Positions 35,040 through 47,271 are shown, counted from the first letter of the stretch. The stretch is 64,000 bases of DNA from Prosapia bicincta (GCA_036971475.1 JBAIZL010000002.1:349083082-349147081), one strand, 5' to 3'. The notes: generated by a model from the sequence alone, not told the origin. Translations and numbers: made by a program.

Positions 35040-36001
35040 TTAAACATTTGAAATTTTGTCAATATTCTGAAGTACTCTACATTCAAGGCAGAGAAAAAAA
35101 ATAAATTCAAACTTTTCTAAGTGGTTTCTTATAGCTAACACCTCATCTCTTTCCATTTTCTTAGAACTAGGTAGTATTTCTGTAAGACACCTCATAACAG
35201 TTTTGAAATCATTTTGAATAGCTAAGAGGCAATCATTTCGAGATGACCACCTGGTAGGACAGAGTTTCTTTAGAGTAAGGTTTTTGATAGAAGCCATCTT
35301 CTCTGATGACACTATTTAAGTCCTGCCAGCGAGGCATACTTTCACTAAAGTACACATACAATTTCTGCACTATGTCATAGAACTGTTTAGTCTCCGAAGT
35401 AGGGGAAGCAGAATCATTAATTACCACGTTTAAGTAATAAGCCACGCAATGCACGTACACTGCACTGGGGACTAGATCTTTAATCCTCTTTTGTACTCAA
35501 AATAAGGGCCTCTCATTGTGGGTGCTCTATCGTAGCCTTGACCTCTACATTTATTAATATCCACTTCATTTGTCTTAAAAAATGTCCAAAATCTTATTTA
35601 AACCCCTCACTACTGATGTCACGAATTACAGCGAATACCAAAATAGATACATTTATGACAGCCCGTGCTTTTCTTGGTTTTCTCCTTTCTTTTCTTATCA
35701 CAAAACGTTTTTAGTCTGTTTTAGAAATGTCCATAAGTACTGAGTACTGTCAATAAGAATTGAAAAAAATGGAGCAGCTGAAGTTTTTTTCTAACATAGA
35801 ATTCACTACTGATTTCCCTAATATAACCTGAGTTTGAATGTCATGGTGTAGGTATTTTGCTCTAGTTTTTTCGTTTTCTAAATGTGCGCTTAGAAAGGAG
35901 TCATGTCGTGACACTAGGGATATTAACTTCAAGACATTTCCACGCTGAGGAGATATTTTGTTCAACCCCTCTCTCTGTGACCGCGAAATGGCAGAGAACA
36001 C
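35040..36001 (-). pseudogene. hAT transposase relic (DUF4371 / TTF-type), broken
   Basis: Three minus-strand pieces follow in protein order. 36001-35750 has RGNVLKLISLVSRHDSFLSA followed by HLENEKTRAKYLHHDIQTQV, the DUF4371 start. 35460-35233 has VHCVAYYLNVVINDSA, the H-C-x-A-H-x-L-N-L region with the second His changed to Tyr. 35312-35040 has LKKLCPTRWSSRNDCLLAIQ, the C-x-T-R-W-x-x-R block of this hAT group. Frames shift between pieces and the C-terminal dimerisation part is missing. No terminal repeats or target duplication could be assigned. Confidence 0.8.
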
Positions 36002-36009
36002 ATCGCCAT

Positions 36010-36082
36010 AGTGCGAATAACATCTACGATGCGCGTGAAAATGTCAGTGCGAATAACATCTACGATGCGCGTGAAAATGTCC
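36010..36082. repeat. 37-bp tandem duplication
   Basis: CGAATAACATCTACGATGCG and CGTGAAAATGT occur twice in direct succession. Confidence 0.9.
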
Positions 36083-36148
36083 TTCCACCTTTTACGCTCA
36101 TTCGACATTTGATCAGCTATGGTCTTATTTTATGACCAAGTATCATAC

Positions 36149-36668
36149 GTTAAAGATGCTTGCATGGGAGCACTACTGTTTTCATGGGTTTTAATTTTTT
36201 TAGAAAGACCTTACTAGTCTCGTATACTAACGTCACCTCAAGTTCTTGCGTCAACATTTTCGCTGAACAATCAACAAGCGAAACAAAAATGCTATCTAAG
36301 GAAGCGGAGTAATATAGCCAAAACCAAGCAACCTTTAGACCTGTAGCAGTTGTAAAAGAATAGTACTCAGAACTAGATCACTTAGAAATCGGATCTTTCG
36401 GAAAGATATGTTAAAGATGCTTGCATGGGAGCACTACTGTTTTCATGGGTTTTAATTGTTTTAGAAAGACCTTTCTAGTCTCTTATACTAACGTCACCTC
36501 AGGTTCTTGCGTCAACATTTTCGCTGAACAATCAACAAGCGAAACAAAAATGCTATCTAAGGAAGCGGAGTAATATAGCCAAAACCAATCAACCTTTAGA
36601 CCTGTAGCAGTTGTAAAAGAATAGTACTCAGAACTAGATCACTTAGAAATCGGATCTTTTGGAAAGGC
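36149..36668. repeat. 260-bp tandem duplication
   Basis: GTTAAAGATGCTTGCATGGG starts at 36149 and again at 36409. The two copies differ at only a few positions (for example TTACTAGTCTCGT versus TTTCTAGTCTCTT). The minus strand is probably the N-terminal side of the neighbouring hAT relic, but no clear protein match was read. Confidence 0.9.
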
Positions 36669-37280
36669 CACTTTGGTTGACATTGATAGGCTACTAAAAT
36701 GATTTTTTTCATTTCATCAGTCAAAATTGTATTTTTATAGAGCCCAATGTCAGATGTAAGCTTTAAATGACCGCTTGATTCAATTGGTTGTTCTAGTTCA
36801 CAATGTGTAATCTTTGTGATTGTTTAAGTCTAACATTTCATGTTCACGACTACATTCACCTCGACGTTCTGGTTCTGCTGCCTGTGATAAATTTTACTCG
36901 AAATAGTTTCAGTTTCAATACGCTCCAGAGACATCTATTTTTGTGTGTTCTTTAAACTGTTCACACTGTTCTTATTGCAATTTTCCTATTTTGTGAACCA
37001 GTTTTATACTTTTGGTTTCGTTCATTATCCTCCATTTTGTTATTCAAAGCCAATCTCAATCTTTTGAGTTAAGGTAGTATAAATTACACGCTAACACCTA
37101 GATTAATATGCAACACAACACTATACCATCAAGGTAAAACTAAGAAGACTGAATCAAAACCGACAATACCAGCAATCGTTAAAATAGTCAAGATGTGACC
37201 CAGACTCAAATAACAAGCACACTGCACAGGTTGTAGGTTAGGAATAACCAGAAAATAGTTAAGGGAGCCGCGACGCGATT
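36669..37280. other. no gene recognised
   Basis: Likely non-coding upstream part of the hAT relic; nothing else seen. Confidence 0.4.
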
Positions 37281-37699
37281 CGGCTTTCTGCAATAAGTAG
37301 AGAATATACCTATAGCTTTATTCCTGCATAAAACCATTCATTTATAACAGCGCGTTGTACTTTGAGCTTTCTATAATAGGGTAAGTCTAGGAGAGATGGC
37401 CACCTTTTTGTAAAATCATTATAAAATCGTTAATTTCAATATAATACGTTTGAAAAATATGATTTAGTCGCTTTGTTAATATACATTTCAGATTTAAAAG
37501 TTTATAATGTTTTTCCTTCAATACATTTTTTTTTAATCGCATTTAAAAAAAAAATGCAAAGTAGCCATCTCTCATAAGCTTCGAGGAGATATGGCCACGA
37601 ACCTTAGGAAAGATGGCCACTGGGGCTTAATAAATAAAGTAAGGCTAAAATGTAAGGAAAAAGCATTTTTGCTGAAATTCTCAAGTTTATTAACGTTAA

Positions 37700-37915
37700 T
37701 AGCATGTAATATAAACCAAATTGTAACAAATATTACAAAATAAGTATAAAAGGTATAAAAATATAATTAGGCTAAGAAATGGAACAAATTGTTATAAAAG
37801 TATAAGCTTAAAAGTTACAAATAAGTAATTAGGCTGATAAATAAAACAAATTGTTACAAAAATATAAGTATAAAAGATACAAAAATATAATTAGACTAAC
37901 AAGTACCCAAACACC
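37700..37915. repeat. degenerate AT-rich tandem repeat
   Basis: About three copies of a roughly 60-bp theme (AAGTATAAAAG-TACAAAAATAT, AATTAGGCTAA, AACAAATTGTTA). Confidence 0.6.
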
Positions 37916-38245
37916 AAAACAAATGCCAGAGAAAATATTTACTTGAAATAAGAACTACTGTCATGAATGAAATAATTCAAATTAACAAATCAAATTAAGT
38001 AAAAGTTCTTAATATTATTATTAAAATTATTAATTAGTCCATATCTTGATTAGAACTATCCTAAATTTTTTTTTTTGAAACAATCAAGCCACATGGGTTG
38101 TAAATATCTTGGTAAGAGGAGTAGTTTAAGGTCTAATCGATTTTTTCCAGGAGACGGTAATTGGATGGCTTTTTCAGATTTGGAACTTTACTTTTGTAAT
38201 TTAGCTTTATTTTCCTCAATATTATTGCAGATGTTAGCTCTAAGC

Positions 38246-39124
38246 CAGGGGTCCTCACTAGGAATACTTTGAGAGCCAAACATTTTGCATAACATTTTCC
38301 TATACTGTTTTGCGCATAAAAAAGCTTGAAAATGTCTTTTTTTTACTTAGTTAATTCTTTGAAGTTGATGGGCGAAATCTTTCACAGTCCTCTAATATGG
38401 CATCCATGTTGGCAGGTTGGGAATAAACTGAAATTCTTAAAATGTTCTCAACATTCTCACTTGTTAGCCTAGATCTGTACTTGGTTTTTACAAACTTCAG
38501 CTTACTGAATGTAGATTCACAGACATAAGTAGATGAAAAAACACAATATTTTCTGAGCACATTCAAGTAAGTTAGGAAATTTGTCCTTTTCAACAACCCT
38601 CCGAAACTCATAGTGAGCTTTATTCTACATCTTTTCTTCAAAAATACTTTTGAGTTCCGTATCGTTCTGAAGATCGATTAATTCATTTTTCAAATCCCTT
38701 CATATCCAAAAACAGAAAGATGAGCTACATTAGCTGGTTTCATTGCCCATGGATTTTCTACCAAGCGAAATGGTACAGTTTCACGACATATCAAACATAT
38801 GGTAGTGCCTTCTTTCTTACCTTTTGCACGTCTCCACCGTCACACGTTAAGTTGCGTTGCGTTGCGATGTTGCCGATACTATTGCTTGCTAAACGTCAGT
38901 AAAGCCCGAGACAAAGATACAGCGGGCGGGGTTTTTAACTTCAGTAGTTTGAGTAATTAATTAAGTTTAGTAAAACAATGACAGATTTTCAAAACACTCA
39001 GTAAATAAATATAATATTTATTTAAGTTATAAAATATTTTGACTTCAATCCTAACCGTCTAAGGGCCGCAAAAATCGTCCCGAGGGCAGCATGCGGCCCG
39101 CGGGCCGCTTAGTGAGGATGCCTG
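38246..39124 (-). mobile_element. hAT element with 8-bp target duplication
   Basis: Left terminus CAGGGGTCCTCACTAG and right terminus CTTAGTGAGGATGCCTG are inverted repeats, with GCGGCCCGCGGGCCGC just inside the right end. Flanking CTCTAAGC occurs at 38238-38245 and 39125-39132, the 8-bp duplication expected of hAT. The host reading frame (a minus-strand LELTS stretch) becomes continuous when the element is removed. At 879 bp it is an internally deleted copy. Confidence 0.92.
38351..38641 (-). pseudogene. hAT transposase C-terminal (dimerisation) domain fragment
   Basis: The 96-codon open stretch reads LTYLNVLRKYCVFSSTYVCE, STFSKLKFVKTKYRSRLTSE, NVENILRISV. This is the hAT C-terminal dimerisation signature (S-T-Y-x-C-E-x-x-F-S-x-x-K-x-x-K-x-x-x-R-S-R-L-T-x-x-x-L-x-x-x-L-R-I) of the ZBED5/FAM200-like group. 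The catalytic DDE part upstream is missing. It lies inside the 879-bp element and is a different hAT group from the relic at 35.0-36.0 kb. Confidence 0.85.
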
Positions 39125-39132
39125 CTCTAAGC

Positions 39133-40226
39133 CATCGATTCTGCGACGAGAACGTGCAGAAGAGGAGATAGCGATAGACGGCAATGGTGAATGTTTTTTC
39201 AGTAGTTTAGATGGAGTTACTGTCGGTGAGATTTGAGTGGAACTAATAATCTATTCAAATTTTATCATTAAACTAGGAACACTACTAGGTCCTTTAGATC
39301 ATTTTCATCTACCACATTTTTAAAGTGTACTATATCATTTATAACTCAAGTCCTAACTAATGATATATTATCCTGCATTATTGAAAATTAAAAATTAACT
39401 AAAATTATTTCGGTGTAATCATTTGGTAAACAAAATAAAATTACAGCAGCGACAGGTTTTTTCTTCATTCATTCCTTGTAATCTAAGTACCAGCCAGTAC
39501 AGCAACAGCCTACTCGTCTAGTAATAATAACAACAAATATTCAGTCTGGTATTCGTTTATCAGGTGTTATTAGCTACTATCTCGATCAATGGTTAGTTAG
39601 CCTAAACAAATCTCGGGCAGTGTCTGTGTCAGCACTTGGACGGACACAGACACAGGAAGTTGATACTCCTGGAACATTTGCAAGGAATGCATTTATCTAA
39701 GAAGGAAAGTTTGTGAGTCAAATGGAAATCGCTTTTATAACATTAGATGCTGATTCATTAGTAAAAGAAGAAAGTGTGTTGTTGCATAGACGCGCCCGCT
39801 CGAAGGTTAAACTTCGAAATGGGCGAGAACTGCAGAAGTCCGGGTATGGCCATCTCTCCTTTTTGTCGAGGAGAGTTGGCCACCCTAGCAGTTCCCCCCC
39901 AACGTGAACACATGGACATTATTTCAAGGTATGAATATTCCTTGAGATATGGTACAACAGATAATACCACGAAATTAGAAAATTCATACGGGATCAATGT
40001 TGAAACCCATTTAGCTTAAACCATATTATAATTTCAACAGCCCAGGTAAACTGTTTTCTCCTCTAGAACCGCAAATATCCACACAAATTTTACAAAAAAC
40101 TTTTACGGGACGTTATATACACTATAAACACTGACTGAGTCACATCACTATTCAGCGTCAGATCACGGATCTAAAGCTTGTGGCCATCTCTCCTCTATGG
40201 CCATCTCTCCTCGACTTACCCTAAGT
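39133..40226. other. right part of the TIR element, no readable gene
   Basis: Small frames at 39713-40019 overlap on both strands and show no recognisable domain. A second pair of AGGAGAG-type blocks at 39850-39885 (CCATCTCTCCTTTTTGTCG) lies inside. Confidence 0.4.
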
Positions 40227-40489
40227 AAAGAGCATACCTTTATTTCTAATCCTTCATATAAACATCCTCTTATAACATAGTGCCTAGTATTTCGTGTTCT
40301 CTGTGACAAGTAAAGAATATACCGACGTGTTAGTACCCTTAGAGTTGTGTTATTGCACACTTTTCCCCCTTTATGCTAAATGCTATATAAACATATTTTA
40401 TATACTATGAATATAACTTATATTTCGTAAACCTTAATTAAATGATTCGTTCATCAACTGGAAAAAAAGGGAAATATATCCAGCCTACG

Positions 40490-41175
40490 TTTAATTAAAA
40501 ATGGATATCCCAAAACCAAAAACGAAACTCTTCACACCCATAAAATACTATAAACTACCAGACACAGTATCGACAACTCATAAACTACTAGTAGTCGTAT
40601 GGGGCTTTGTAGCCGTGATGGTCTAGTGGTTAGGACATTGCGTTGTGGCCGCAATAGCGCCCAGGTTCGATTCCTGGTCACGACAAATTTTTATTTTGTC
40701 ACCATAAAATTTGTGCGAAGGTTCAGACTGAACGAAAGCAGCCTTTGAGCGATTCTTAAGAGTTTAAAAACTTTTGGTCTTTAATTAGAATTATTAACTC
40801 TGCTCCGAAGACGTTACAAACAATCAGGGTAATTACATCTTAAAATTCCTATCCTCAAACCCAAAAACCTTAAAATAGTTAACCTCCAACATCTAGTACT
40901 TCTCCTCTGTTAACCATGAATAGGTTTTGATGTAGAATAAGTAAGGAATATACCTATAGTTTTGTTCCTGCATAAAACCATCCTTTTACAATAGGCTAAG
41001 CTATTGCATTGTACTTTGGGCTTTCTGTGATATTTAACGAATATACCTATAATTTTATTACAGCATATAACCATTATTTTATAATATAATGGTTTGTACT
41101 TTGGGCTTTCAGTAATAAGTATAGAATTTACATATAGTTTTATTCCTGTATATAACCATCCTTTTACAGGTTTTA
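40490..41175. repeat. right arm of the 33.5-41.2 kb inverted repeat
   Basis: Inverted equivalent of 33936-34900. From inside to outside it contains TCGACAACTCATAAACTACT, the tRNA-like segment, the AACATCTAGTACTTCTCC block and about three inverted 84-bp satellite units. Confidence 0.85.
40612..40685 (+). tRNA. tRNA-His-like sequence (GTG), second copy
   Basis: Acceptor GCCGTGA pairs with TCACGAC with one C-A mismatch. The D arm has TAGTGGTTA, the anticodon stem TTGCG/CGCAA is perfect around TTGTGGC (GTG, His), and the T arm CCAGG-TTCGATT-CCTGG is perfect. The variable loop is about six bases. A and B box regions look usable (TGGTCTAGTGG, GGTTCGATTCC). The opposite arm holds the partner at 34515-34586 with a different set of defects. 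Confidence 0.7.
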
Positions 41176-41368
41176 CAGCTATCCTAGCCCCCAGGTTTCC
41201 TCCACAAGAAAGTGGCATTATGAGATTATGTTGGGGCACTACAGGAAAAAGTCTTTACTGCCTGGAAGGGACATTTGTTTTTATAAAGGGACAGGAGGGA
41301 AATAAGGGAACTCTTCTATTACTCTTTTTTCTCCAATATTCAAATTTGTTTAGTAGTGATACGTCACT

Positions 41369-44191
41369 CGATAAACGCTGGTAAGCTTAAGTGGAACAGC
41401 GAGTTAGAGGCAAGACGGAAAGAGACTAGAAGGCTCTTTAATAGGGCAAAGAAGACCTGGCAGGCATATAAAGACAGCCAGGGTCTCTCTAAAAATCTTA
41501 TTAAAGAGGTTAAACGTGCTTCTTGGGAAAAGTGGTGCTCAGAGACAAGCACACTGTGTGACACTGCTAGGCTGTTTAAGGTGTTAACAGGTGGACCGAG
41601 GGGAGAGCTTAAGTTTGTCAAGAAGACTGATGGTAGCTTTACTGACACCCCGGAGGAAACTCTGCGTCTGCTTATGAGGAACAGTTTTCCCGATATTAGA
41701 CCGGTAGGGGACGGAACTCAAAACCTCCGACATACTGGGCTAAGGACGGACTGGAATATTGCTGGGCAGGTGATCTCAGCGCAAAAGGTGAGAGAGGCGA
41801 TTCTGTCTTTTGTGCCATTTAAAGCGCCTGGATTAGATAATATTACTCCAGCACCACTACAAAATTGTTTAGAGGAAATAATAGGGCTACTGACAGGATT
41901 ACTCAGAGGCTGTGTTGCTTTGGGTTACACGTCCGCGCAGTGGCTCAAAACGAAAGTTATCTTTATCCCCAAACCGGGGAGGAAAGGTTACACAGAGGTA
42001 AAGGACTTCAGACCTATCAGCCTTACATCTTTCTTGTTAAAGACATTGGAAAGGCTGGTGGACCACTATTTGAAGGAGGCACCTTTGAAGCAGTATCCGC
42101 TTCATCAGAACCAACACGCCTACCGACTGGTAGGTCAGTGGAGACTGCGCTGTTGTCGGTCGTGGACTTTATTGAGGGTAGATCAACAACAAGGGGATAT
42201 GTATTGGGGCTTTTCTTGATGTGGAGGGGGCTTTTAGAAGCACCTCTAGACTGGCCATCAAGACAGCAGCTATGGATCACAGGATTTCTGATGGAATTAT
42301 AAATTGGATTATGATTTCCTTGGAAAACCGGATAAGTACTGCATCCTGGATGGGGTGCACGATAAATGGGATGGTCTCGGAGGGCTGCCCGCAGGGTGGA
42401 GTGTTATCCCCTTTGCTGTGGAGCCTTGTCGTGGACGGCCTACTAAGGTCACTCAGTGGAATGGGTGTCAAGGTGGTAGGATATGCGGATGACATAGCTA
42501 TACTTGTTAGGGGACCATTTGAAGAGGTCCTCAAAGACCTGCTTCAAGAGGCACTCAAGGTAACTGAAGCATGGTGCAGGGAGAATGCACTATTCATTCA
42601 AGGAGAGAAATCTGTGGCACTCATCTTCACTAGGCTATATAAAACTAAATCGCTGGAGATGATGGAAGTTGGTAATACCAAAATAAGCTACGTTGAGAGC
42701 GCTAAATATCTGGGAGTTATTCTGGATAGGAAGCTACTCTGGCGTGACCACTTGGAGGATAAGTGCAAAAAAAGCCATAGCTACGTTCTGGCAATGCAGA
42801 GGAGCAATAGGCACGAGATGGGTTTGGGTCCACGTCCGATGAACTGGATTTATTCCGCCATTGTGGTGCCGAGGTTGGTCTTTGCCTCAATCGTCTGGTG
42901 GGACAGGGAACAGAAAGAAACAAGTAAAAGAATGCTGGACCACGCGCAGGGGATCTTCCTTAGAGGCATAACAGCTACAAGGAGAAGCACACCATGTGCG
43001 GCCATGAGGGTTATGTTGGGTTTTCCATTCTTGAGTCTTCAAATTAGGATGAAGGCAATGAAAACTGCATACCGGATAAGTTGTACCGGGCAGTGAAGAC
43101 AAGTAGCAAACTTCATAAACAACTATTTGGGGATTCACTGAAGGAGCTCTGGGTAGAACCTCAGGATAAGATACTGTCTCTTAAAAGGGAAAAAGGAAAC
43201 TACAAAATCCATATTCCTGCAAGAGAGGGGCGGAGTATAGACGCAGACATGGTGAAATCTGGTTCACCGATGGGTCCAAGATGAAGGAAGGAGTGGGAGC
43301 AGGATTTAGTGGACCGAGACACCAAAACAGATTTTGTCATCGCCTGGAGGACTACAACTCTGTCTTCCAGGGGGAGGTGCTCGCGATCAAACTATGTGCT
43401 GAGCAAATAATAGGGTCTGGCAGGAGGGGCAAGACCATCTGGATTTGCTCGGACAGTCAGGCAGCTCTGAAGGCTTTAGGTAAGGCTAGTACCAGCTCTA
43501 GGCCGGTGGCTGAGATTATAGCTTCTCTAGTAAAGCTGAGTAAGTATAATTCACTCAACCTAACCTGGATTCCAGGACATTCTGGCTGGATAGGGAATGA
43601 GAGAGCTGACGCCTTAGCAAAATAAGGGTGTATAACTCAAGGACCGTTGCTGAAGGCAGTGGTCATGCCGCCTCAGGAGGGGCGCAAGAGGATCACGGCA
43701 CATATAGACAGGGTTTGCAGGGAAGAATTTAATGTAACCTTGGTGTGGAACAAATCCAAAGTACTGTGGGGTTACTCAGGAGATTTGTGGGGCAAAGAGC
43801 TACTCTCCTTAAGTAGACATCAACTCGGAGCTACTGTAGAGCTGTTTACAGGCCATGGGTATCTGAGGGGGTTCCAATACAAATTTGGAAAATCTAGGTC
43901 CCCTATGTGCAGGAGATGCGACGAGGACCAAGAGGAAAGCCCAATCCACGTACTCTGTGAGTTTCCTGCTTTGGGAGCTGCAAGGAGAAAGTGGTTTGGC
44001 TAGCAGGTATGTACACCAGAGGATATCAGAAGATTCAGCATCCGGTGGGTACTTAATTTCTGCAAAGAGGTAGGTATCGACTAAGCTAGTCCTGTGGTAG
44101 GGATGGGAAGAGAGTACAAAGGCTGCAGCTAAGTGCTCTACACCGATAAGGTCCCTCCGAGTTTTAGTAATAAAATTAAAAAAAAAAAAAA
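41369..44191 (+). pseudogene. 5'-truncated LINE (I/R1-like group) with RT, RNase H and zinc knuckle
   Basis: The insertion is bounded by the 10-bp duplication ATACGTCACT (41359-41368 and 44192-44201) and ends in poly-A. The endonuclease is missing. RT blocks are KAPGLDNITPAPLQN, FIPKPGRKGYTEVKDFRPIS, SEGCPQGGVLSPLLW and GYADDIAI (catalytic YADD at 42482-42493). RNase H keeps all four acidic residues (FTDGSK, FQGEV, CSDSQAAL, GNERADALAK). A CCHC-type knuckle (CRRCDEDQEESPIHVLCEFP) follows. Frame changes occur near 42130, 42216, 43090 and 43245, with a stop at 43623. It is GC-richer than its surroundings, consistent with a fairly young arrival. Exact clade (I, LOA or R1-like) is not settled. 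Confidence 0.93.
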
Positions 44192-44564
44192 ATACGTCAC
44201 TACCCTATACACACACAATAACGAATAATTATCAGTTTCAATTCCAAACAATTAACGAAATCATTACAAGAAACTTATTTTTGAGAAATTTTAGCAGTGT
44301 TGTACAAGGTAATTCATGGGTAGAGATCATCGTAATATCAGGCGTTATAATTATATCAGCCACTGTATTTAACAGTAGAAGAATATATTCTATGAATAAC
44401 TGGTAAGTTGTGAAACGAACTAACCTAGTAGGAAATACAGTATTAATAATTTATCACAAGGGTGAAGGGTAGCTTTAAATTTTTAGGATTAGGAGTAATG
44501 TATAAAATAAAATTTCATAAAGATATTTTATATCAAGGCCCAAAAAGGGAGAACACAGTCGCTT

Positions 44565-44885
44565 CTAAGGCGTGATATTGACTAGCATAAGGCTATCCTA
44601 GCCTCCAACGTTCCTCCAATATCTGTAGTCCGATTTTTCCTGGCAGGGTTTCTATCTTGCCAGGTTTTTCATCCCGCTTTTAGCGCGACACTTACCGTAC
44701 TGTTTCATCTATCCATCTCCTGATTCTCCAATGAAAGAACCTGTCAGCTTGGTATATGGGAAATCAATCCCGTTTCCTTCACTCGCGGTAGGGATACTAA
44801 CCCCATGCGCATGTGAGACGGAGGTAGCTCGCTAGAGGGCTGGGCGGGTTTTGGGGGCCCAGACCCGGGTGAAAAAACGTCTACC
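44565..44885 (-). repeat. dispersed repeat family R, copy 2
   Basis: Inverted relative to copy 1: ATAAGGCTATCCTAGCCTCC at its start, CTCCAATGAAAGA, GTTTCCTTCACTCGCGGTAG, CATGTGAGACGGAGGTAGC, GGTTTTGGGGGCCCAGACCC at its end. It lies in the left arm of the large inverted repeat; the right arm holds copy 3. Confidence 0.8.
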
Positions 44886-44989
44886 CAGCGCCGTGCTTTG
44901 ACAAGTCTTAGTCTACAGTATATACGAACGTGTTCAGCCTTTATCCATCTTTAAAAGTTGTATCCCTAATTTCTGATTGTGCATTATAT

Positions 44990-44991
<2 letters not shown>

Positions 44992-45043
<52 letters not shown>
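44992..45043. repeat. (TA)n microsatellite
   Basis: TA array in the left arm; the right arm has only a short TATATA at the equivalent place. Confidence 0.95.
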
Positions 45044-45045
<2 letters not shown>

Positions 45046-45237
45046 TTATAAGTTATTATATAAATATATATTATAACATTAAATATGAATCTCTTAAAAC
45101 AAAAGGAAAATGTTTGAAATTGAATTAAGTATTTTAATATGTTACTAAAATAATTGATAGTTTGATATACATAAATATATGTGGAATATTAGTAAAAGAC
45201 TTTTGATGTACAAGTCCAACATTATTTTTAAAATAGT

Positions 45238-45352
45238 GGCACTTTTCGAGAGGTAGTTTTTCATCTTCGTCAGGGCAATAATACTGTGTGAATATTACGC
45301 GTGTATTGTTGGACTGATGAAGTTAGCAAACTAGATGTCCAATCATCGCCAT
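45238..45352. repeat. inverted pair of hammerhead-like motifs, family H4 (left arm)
   Basis: On the minus strand CTGACGA, then AGATGAAAAACTACCTCTC, then GAAAAGTGCC. On the plus strand GTTGGA-CTGATGA-AGTTAGCAAACT-AGATG-TCCAA. The second has a perfect stem I (TTGGA/TCCAA) and a 4-bp stem II, but its GAA block and stem III are missing. The first has CUGANGA and GAA but no clear stem I. They look like decayed relatives of the better motifs elsewhere. Confidence 0.35.
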
Positions 45353-45405
45353 TATTTAAAAAAAAATGTTACTGATTTAATGTCAATTGGTTAATGTTAT
45401 TAATT

Positions 45406-47226
45406 TTATACATTAATATATTTTTTTAAAATGTAGGCGTTCAGTCTTAATATTTACAACAATCAATTTTAATTTATAGTATCACTGTTTAATGCATGCT
45501 TTGGTTTGACAAGTAGTTATAATTTCCTTCTTCTCTAATACATTAATATTTAGGTCTCAGTATTTTATTAAATCTAGAATTGTCTTAAAAATAATCACTA
45601 CATCATATTACTATCGTTTTGTTATTACACTTAATGTTTAAATCGATGTTTAATATTAACAAAACTAAAAAGGTACTTATGATCATTGGTACAGTCAAAC
45701 CGAAAAATATTGCTATGTTACATTTACTCAAGTAACGATAAATTTAAACCGTAATATTTTCAAAAATTATTTAAAGGCAGTAGTAAAAACTATTTTGCAA
45801 AGACAAAGATTACTTTCGTTTTACTAATTATGTGTTAATTACTTTTAAAAGAAATCTGATATAATTTTTATGATATTATTTATCGTTTTGTAATTACGCT
45901 TTCATTCATCACGACGTTTAGTTATTTACAGAAATATTATTAAACATTTATCAATTTCAGCTACTAGTTGTGCGATGAACGCCTACGAAACGGCCATCAG
46001 ATAACCCGCAACATTTCTTTCAACTGAAGTCCGTGCACTTTGGTTAGCTGAAATCCGTACACTTTTGTTCAGTTAATCGTCGCGTATTTTGGTTAGTTGA
46101 AAGTTGTGTATCTTTTGGTTGGTTGAATTTTGGTCATTTGAAGGCTACCTAATAAGCCCATTTTCACTACGAGTGGCCACTACGATATACGTGTCAATGT
46201 TGAGCACACATCTGAGGCCATCCAGGTAATTCATGCATACGCAAACTACAGTTATTTCAAAACAAGGTTTTGCGAATAACCACTAAGGCACCTAGATGCA
46301 CAAGATTACCACTGATTTATAAGTACTTTTTATCAAACAACACCTCCGACATTTAGTAACAAGGCTCTACAAACAGGCTCACACACATACAACATCCACG
46401 CTCTTTTTCTCATTAGGTATGTTTGACCCCATCCACGTCAAAGTGTAGAATCAAACTAATAATTATACAAATATTATTACGATTTCTGGTTGACAAATAC
46501 AATTAGTTTATTGTGTTTTCTGCATTCTATTTAGCAGTGATATTCATTGAGGATATTTGTCAATTTGTTATATTTAAGCGAGTAGGCCAAATATAAAAAT
46601 TCCAAACCGTGTGTAATCAATTAATAGAAATACGGTGTTAGAAAAATGAAACATAAAAGCGCAAGTAGTTAGTGCTTATAGGGAAAACACTGCTCACAAT
46701 TTGTTTGACTCATTCGCTGTTGATGATAAACTGCAGGGTTACTAATGGTGCGAGGCAGAGAGGGTCGCAGTTGTGTTACATTCTAACAAATTTAAGAATT
46801 ATTCTTAGTATAATCTTGTATTTTTCCAAACAAGTTTGATTTTCCATGGGCCATTAGAATTGCGTTGCTTCTTTGTTTGGATAGCATCATTTTCCCCACT
46901 TATGGCTTATGTGTATAGTTTGCCTTATATTTTTATTAGCGGATATTGAAACAATCATTTCAATGTCGAAGCCGACGAACCCTACGGGTAGCGGATCGGT
47001 TTCTTCATAGAAATTATTGTTTCGAAACGCAGCAGGAATTAAATTCAAAATTATTTACTCAGTTATGTAATAATTACTTATCACTCAAAAAAAGCTTTAC
47101 TACATATCACATAGAACAATAAAATAGCATACAAAATTTAGATTTATTAATGCTTATAGAAGCCAAACATATACACATATCACTAATAAAAATATAAGAC
47201 AAAGCATACACAAAAGCTATAGTTAA
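45406..47226. other. centre of the inverted repeat, no gene recognised
   Basis: AT-rich. A run of related phrases at 46020-46150 (TTTGGTTAGCTGAAATCCGT, TTTGGTTAGTTGAAAGTTGT, TTTGGTTGGTTGAATTTTGG) is a degenerate tandem repeat of about 37 bp. Nothing else identifiable. Confidence 0.5.
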
Positions 47227-47271
47227 TAACATTAATCAATTGACATTAAATCAGTAACATTTAAAAAAAAA

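Larger units (their letters stand above)
37381..40226. mobile_element. TIR element with TA target duplication, candidate pogo-like relic
   Basis: GGGTAAGTCTAGGAGAGATG at the left is mirrored by the right end (CTCTCCTCGACTTACCC at 40210-40226), with further internal copies of AGGAGAGATGGCCA. It is inserted within one unit of the 84-bp satellite: CTTTCTATAATA before and TAAGTAAAGA after rejoin into a unit if a TA duplication is assumed. Minus-strand sequence on both sides of the nested hAT reads HSPLPSIAISSSARSRRRID, GLELTSAI, resembling the basic tail after the DDE domain in pogo/jerky-type transposases. That likeness is weak, and the catalytic domain is not readable. Confidence 0.5.

Noticed and set aside
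35884..36135. Plus-strand frame with repeated NNIYDARENV
   Set aside because: It is an artefact of the 37-bp tandem duplication and is antisense to the hAT relic.
39713..40019. Overlapping frames on both strands at the end of the TIR element
   Set aside because: No recognisable domain. The strands mirror each other and the cysteine-rich start has no spacing typical of a known finger.
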